From Planctomycetales bacterium (GTDB lineage: Bacteria > Planctomycetota > Planctomycetia > Isosphaerales > Isosphaeraceae): 64,000 nt of DNA. The translations under genes and the position numbers were made by a program. The stretch covers positions 1-64,000 of the forward strand of contig DAIDHB010000030.1 in assembly GCA_027452145.1 (NCBI GenBank), read 5' to 3'. The notes under the pieces were generated by a model. It searched no databases, had not been told where the DNA came from, and was given only the letters and a program-made list of their open reading frames with translations. Below are positions 63,401-64,000 of this stretch, piece after piece (position 1 is the first letter of the stretch; every line of letters starts with the position of its first letter).

Positions 63401-63481
63401 CCCGACGGCCGCGCACTGATCACGGCCGGCGACGAGGGGACGGCGATGGTCTGGGATATCTCGGACCTGGCCGGACGGTAG
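60407..63481 (+). CDS. ECF sigma factor fused to a membrane helix and WD40 sensor domain
   Basis: A 1,024-residue protein. Residues ~30-205 are an ECF sigma factor: region 2 ([20 protein letters not shown]) and region 4 ([20 protein letters not shown] with the helix [16 protein letters not shown]). One membrane helix lies at ~271-290, and WD40-type repeats (~330-1020) recur as FSPDGKIL...WD. The layout places the sigma domain inside and the propeller outside, so an external signal could control a tethered sigma factor, perhaps with release by proteolysis. Planctomycetes are known for ECF factors with long C-terminal extensions, and this fits that class. No separate anti-sigma gene is near. 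GGAGG precedes the ATG. The kinase at 13043 has a similar WD40 part. Confidence 0.88.
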   Translation: MARTTTTTGEVGRHLRQLFDAGSAVGLSDGELLERFAAAGDDAGRCESAFEAIVARHGPAVLSVCRQVLGDSHAAEDAFQATFLVLVRRSGSLRIRAGGSLGAWLYGVACRTAMKARKATMRRRVRERRAARPEARAGTAIAEVEAADAGIALHAEVVRLPARYREAVVLCYFEGRTHDEAAATIGCPVGTVRGRLARARDLLRGRLTRRGLAPSMAGLTTAGLEARAVAIVPPSLLRATLGAALDQAHAGAARSMIAVLQGIAASRPTSAITIAAAVGLVAVGIALRMATGSPVASGPIAPVAPIAAAAETPAPDEPLGDPLPPHGRVRLGSDAFRHGVEVNEVFVPRDGKRLVTIDSDRVIHIWDAATGRSLHRIELAGRNFARIALSPDGKTIATTEPSPEHRLRLWDVATGRERRRLHTPRDESCDCPIFTPDGRSLITLGSVRQGEREPGQSPRCFDIRDLTASGARRRQLVGNWGGIWEFDVSPDGRTIAAIDDRVYVGGRAVLNRPHGVAMRGAIDLVDIATGRLRLVLGAEGLSIRSQAFSPDSTYLAVGFDDGTVRVYDTADGRERLPRMVHRVPVGPPPPRSDPEEERRMQASGRWSPLPISSAYANWLEVIDALAFSPDGKILAGGSRLAAVTPSRGSLFFWDFARGDELRRVEGFPAGPISLAFSADGRTIAVAGTNEPRPRIWEVATGREVLPQAGHLRAILALAISPRDGTVFTGGRDGTVRRWDASTGRELAVIARFEGRTVDRLAIAPDGRTLVIQGNFGDPVVWSVAEGRELAHLAGFAGGTPLLFPIACSPDGRSALFGRTIWDLATGERRAELHIRDDPGPVSVWVSLYHPDGRPILSTGPGFIWAWDAATGEDQGVVMRNEALRYGLAAISPDGHLLATSPLLHLTDPEPAERWIDLWDLSTGREAARLPAHGGAGRGLAFSPDGRLLVEFRSDNSAISNASEPDPREPAIWIWNIAARRELREFNGHRGRVNAAAFTPDGRALITAGDEGTAMVWDISDLAGR

Positions 63482-63650
63482 TCCAGGTCAATCATTTGCG
63501 TGGCGGTCCCGGAGCGGCAGCCGGCACTTCCCTCGCCTCGATTGCGGTCCTGGTCGGCGATTGGTTGGCCGACGAGTGAGGATCTCTGTAAGATGCAGAT
63601 GAAGTCGGCGGCACGATCGGAGCGGCCTTCCTCTAGGGACCGGAAACACG

Positions 63651-64000
63651 ATGAGCGCCCTGAGGGCTTTTCTCAAGGAGCAGGCCACGGCACTGCGCGA
63701 GACGGAGGCCGAGTGCGCGGAGGCCGTCGCGGAATGGAAGACGGCGCTGCAATCGCTCCTCGACCGGCTCGAACACTGGCTCCGCGAAGCCGATCCGCGG
63801 AACATCCTATCGATCCGGCGGATTCCGGTGGTAGTCCGCCAGAGGCGGCTGGGCATCTACGATGTCAATGGGCTTGAGGTCCGGCTTGGAGATCGATCTG
63901 TGCGTGTGAAGCCGGCCTCGCGCTACTCGTCCTGGCCATCATCGCCGGACGAGCCGGAGATGATGGCCGGCGATGGCGGGGTCATCATCAGCGGCCCCAA
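63651..64000 (+). CDS. Hypothetical protein, N-terminal part (runs off the window)
   Basis: An open frame from ATG 63651 continues to the right edge without a stop, giving at least 116 residues. Residues 1-50 form an amphipathic helical segment rich in Glu and Leu (MSALRAFLKEQATALRETEA...). The next part is beta-like (IRRIPVVVRQRRLGIYDV) and then Ser/Pro/Asp-rich. There is no signal peptide. Codon choice is like that of neighbouring genes, and a modest AGGGA lies upstream. It follows the sigma-WD40 gene by 169 bases on the same strand. I do not recognise the family. Confidence 0.55.
   Translation, partial: MSALRAFLKEQATALRETEAECAEAVAEWKTALQSLLDRLEHWLREADPRNILSIRRIPVVVRQRRLGIYDVNGLEVRLGDRSVRVKPASRYSSWPSSPDEPEMMAGDGGVIISGP

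Overview
The window is about 64 kb of very GC-rich chromosome. Gene content points to a planctomycete, most likely in or near the Isosphaeraceae. The markers are a DUF1549/DUF1553 plus DUF1501 pair, a PEP-CTERM protein, two giant surface proteins with LEPR-XLL-like N-termini, a Ser/Thr kinase with WD40 repeats paired with an ECF sigma factor, and a sigma factor fused to WD40 repeats. I see no rRNA, tRNA, CRISPR array or intact insertion sequence. Product names come from reading the translations; no database search was run.

Layout. 1-2 kb: tail of a surface protein, then a PEP-CTERM protein. 2.9-8.7 kb: four same-strand genes that look like a type VII (WXG100/FtsK) secretion locus. 9-17 kb: a beta-helix/DUF11/DUF4114 surface protein, then an ECF sigma factor with a membrane kinase. 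17.8-18 kb: a 42-residue membrane protein with its own terminator. 18.7-23.8 kb: DUF1553 and DUF1501 genes divergent from a GntR regulator, with one palindromic operator serving two facing promoters. 24.2-33.8 kb: a hypothetical gene and an RHS/YD-repeat protein of 2,965 residues. 34.5-40.1 kb: a Fic protein, two tandem DUF4365-like nuclease-fold proteins, a methyltransferase and a tRNA-dihydrouridine synthase, separated by GC-rich repeats. 40.3-55.7 kb: two paralogous heavy-metal RND efflux clusters around a YnfA-like gene. 55.8-60 kb: two tandem TMTC-like membrane/TPR proteins. 60.4-64 kb: the sigma factor-WD40 fusion and the start of a further gene.

The most unusual points are these. The type VII-like cluster has two small proteins sharing a W-x-D-x5-F motif. 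One efflux cluster fuses the inner-membrane pump to its outer-membrane channel in a single frame, with a signal peptide in the middle. The other cluster's adaptor carries four CxxH...CxxC metal-binding units. The DUF1553/gntR intergenic region has a very clear regulatory design.

Starts were moved from the longest open frame when a ribosome binding site, signal peptide or paralogue alignment favoured an internal codon. Long antisense open frames are common here because of high GC at third codon positions, and they were left out.
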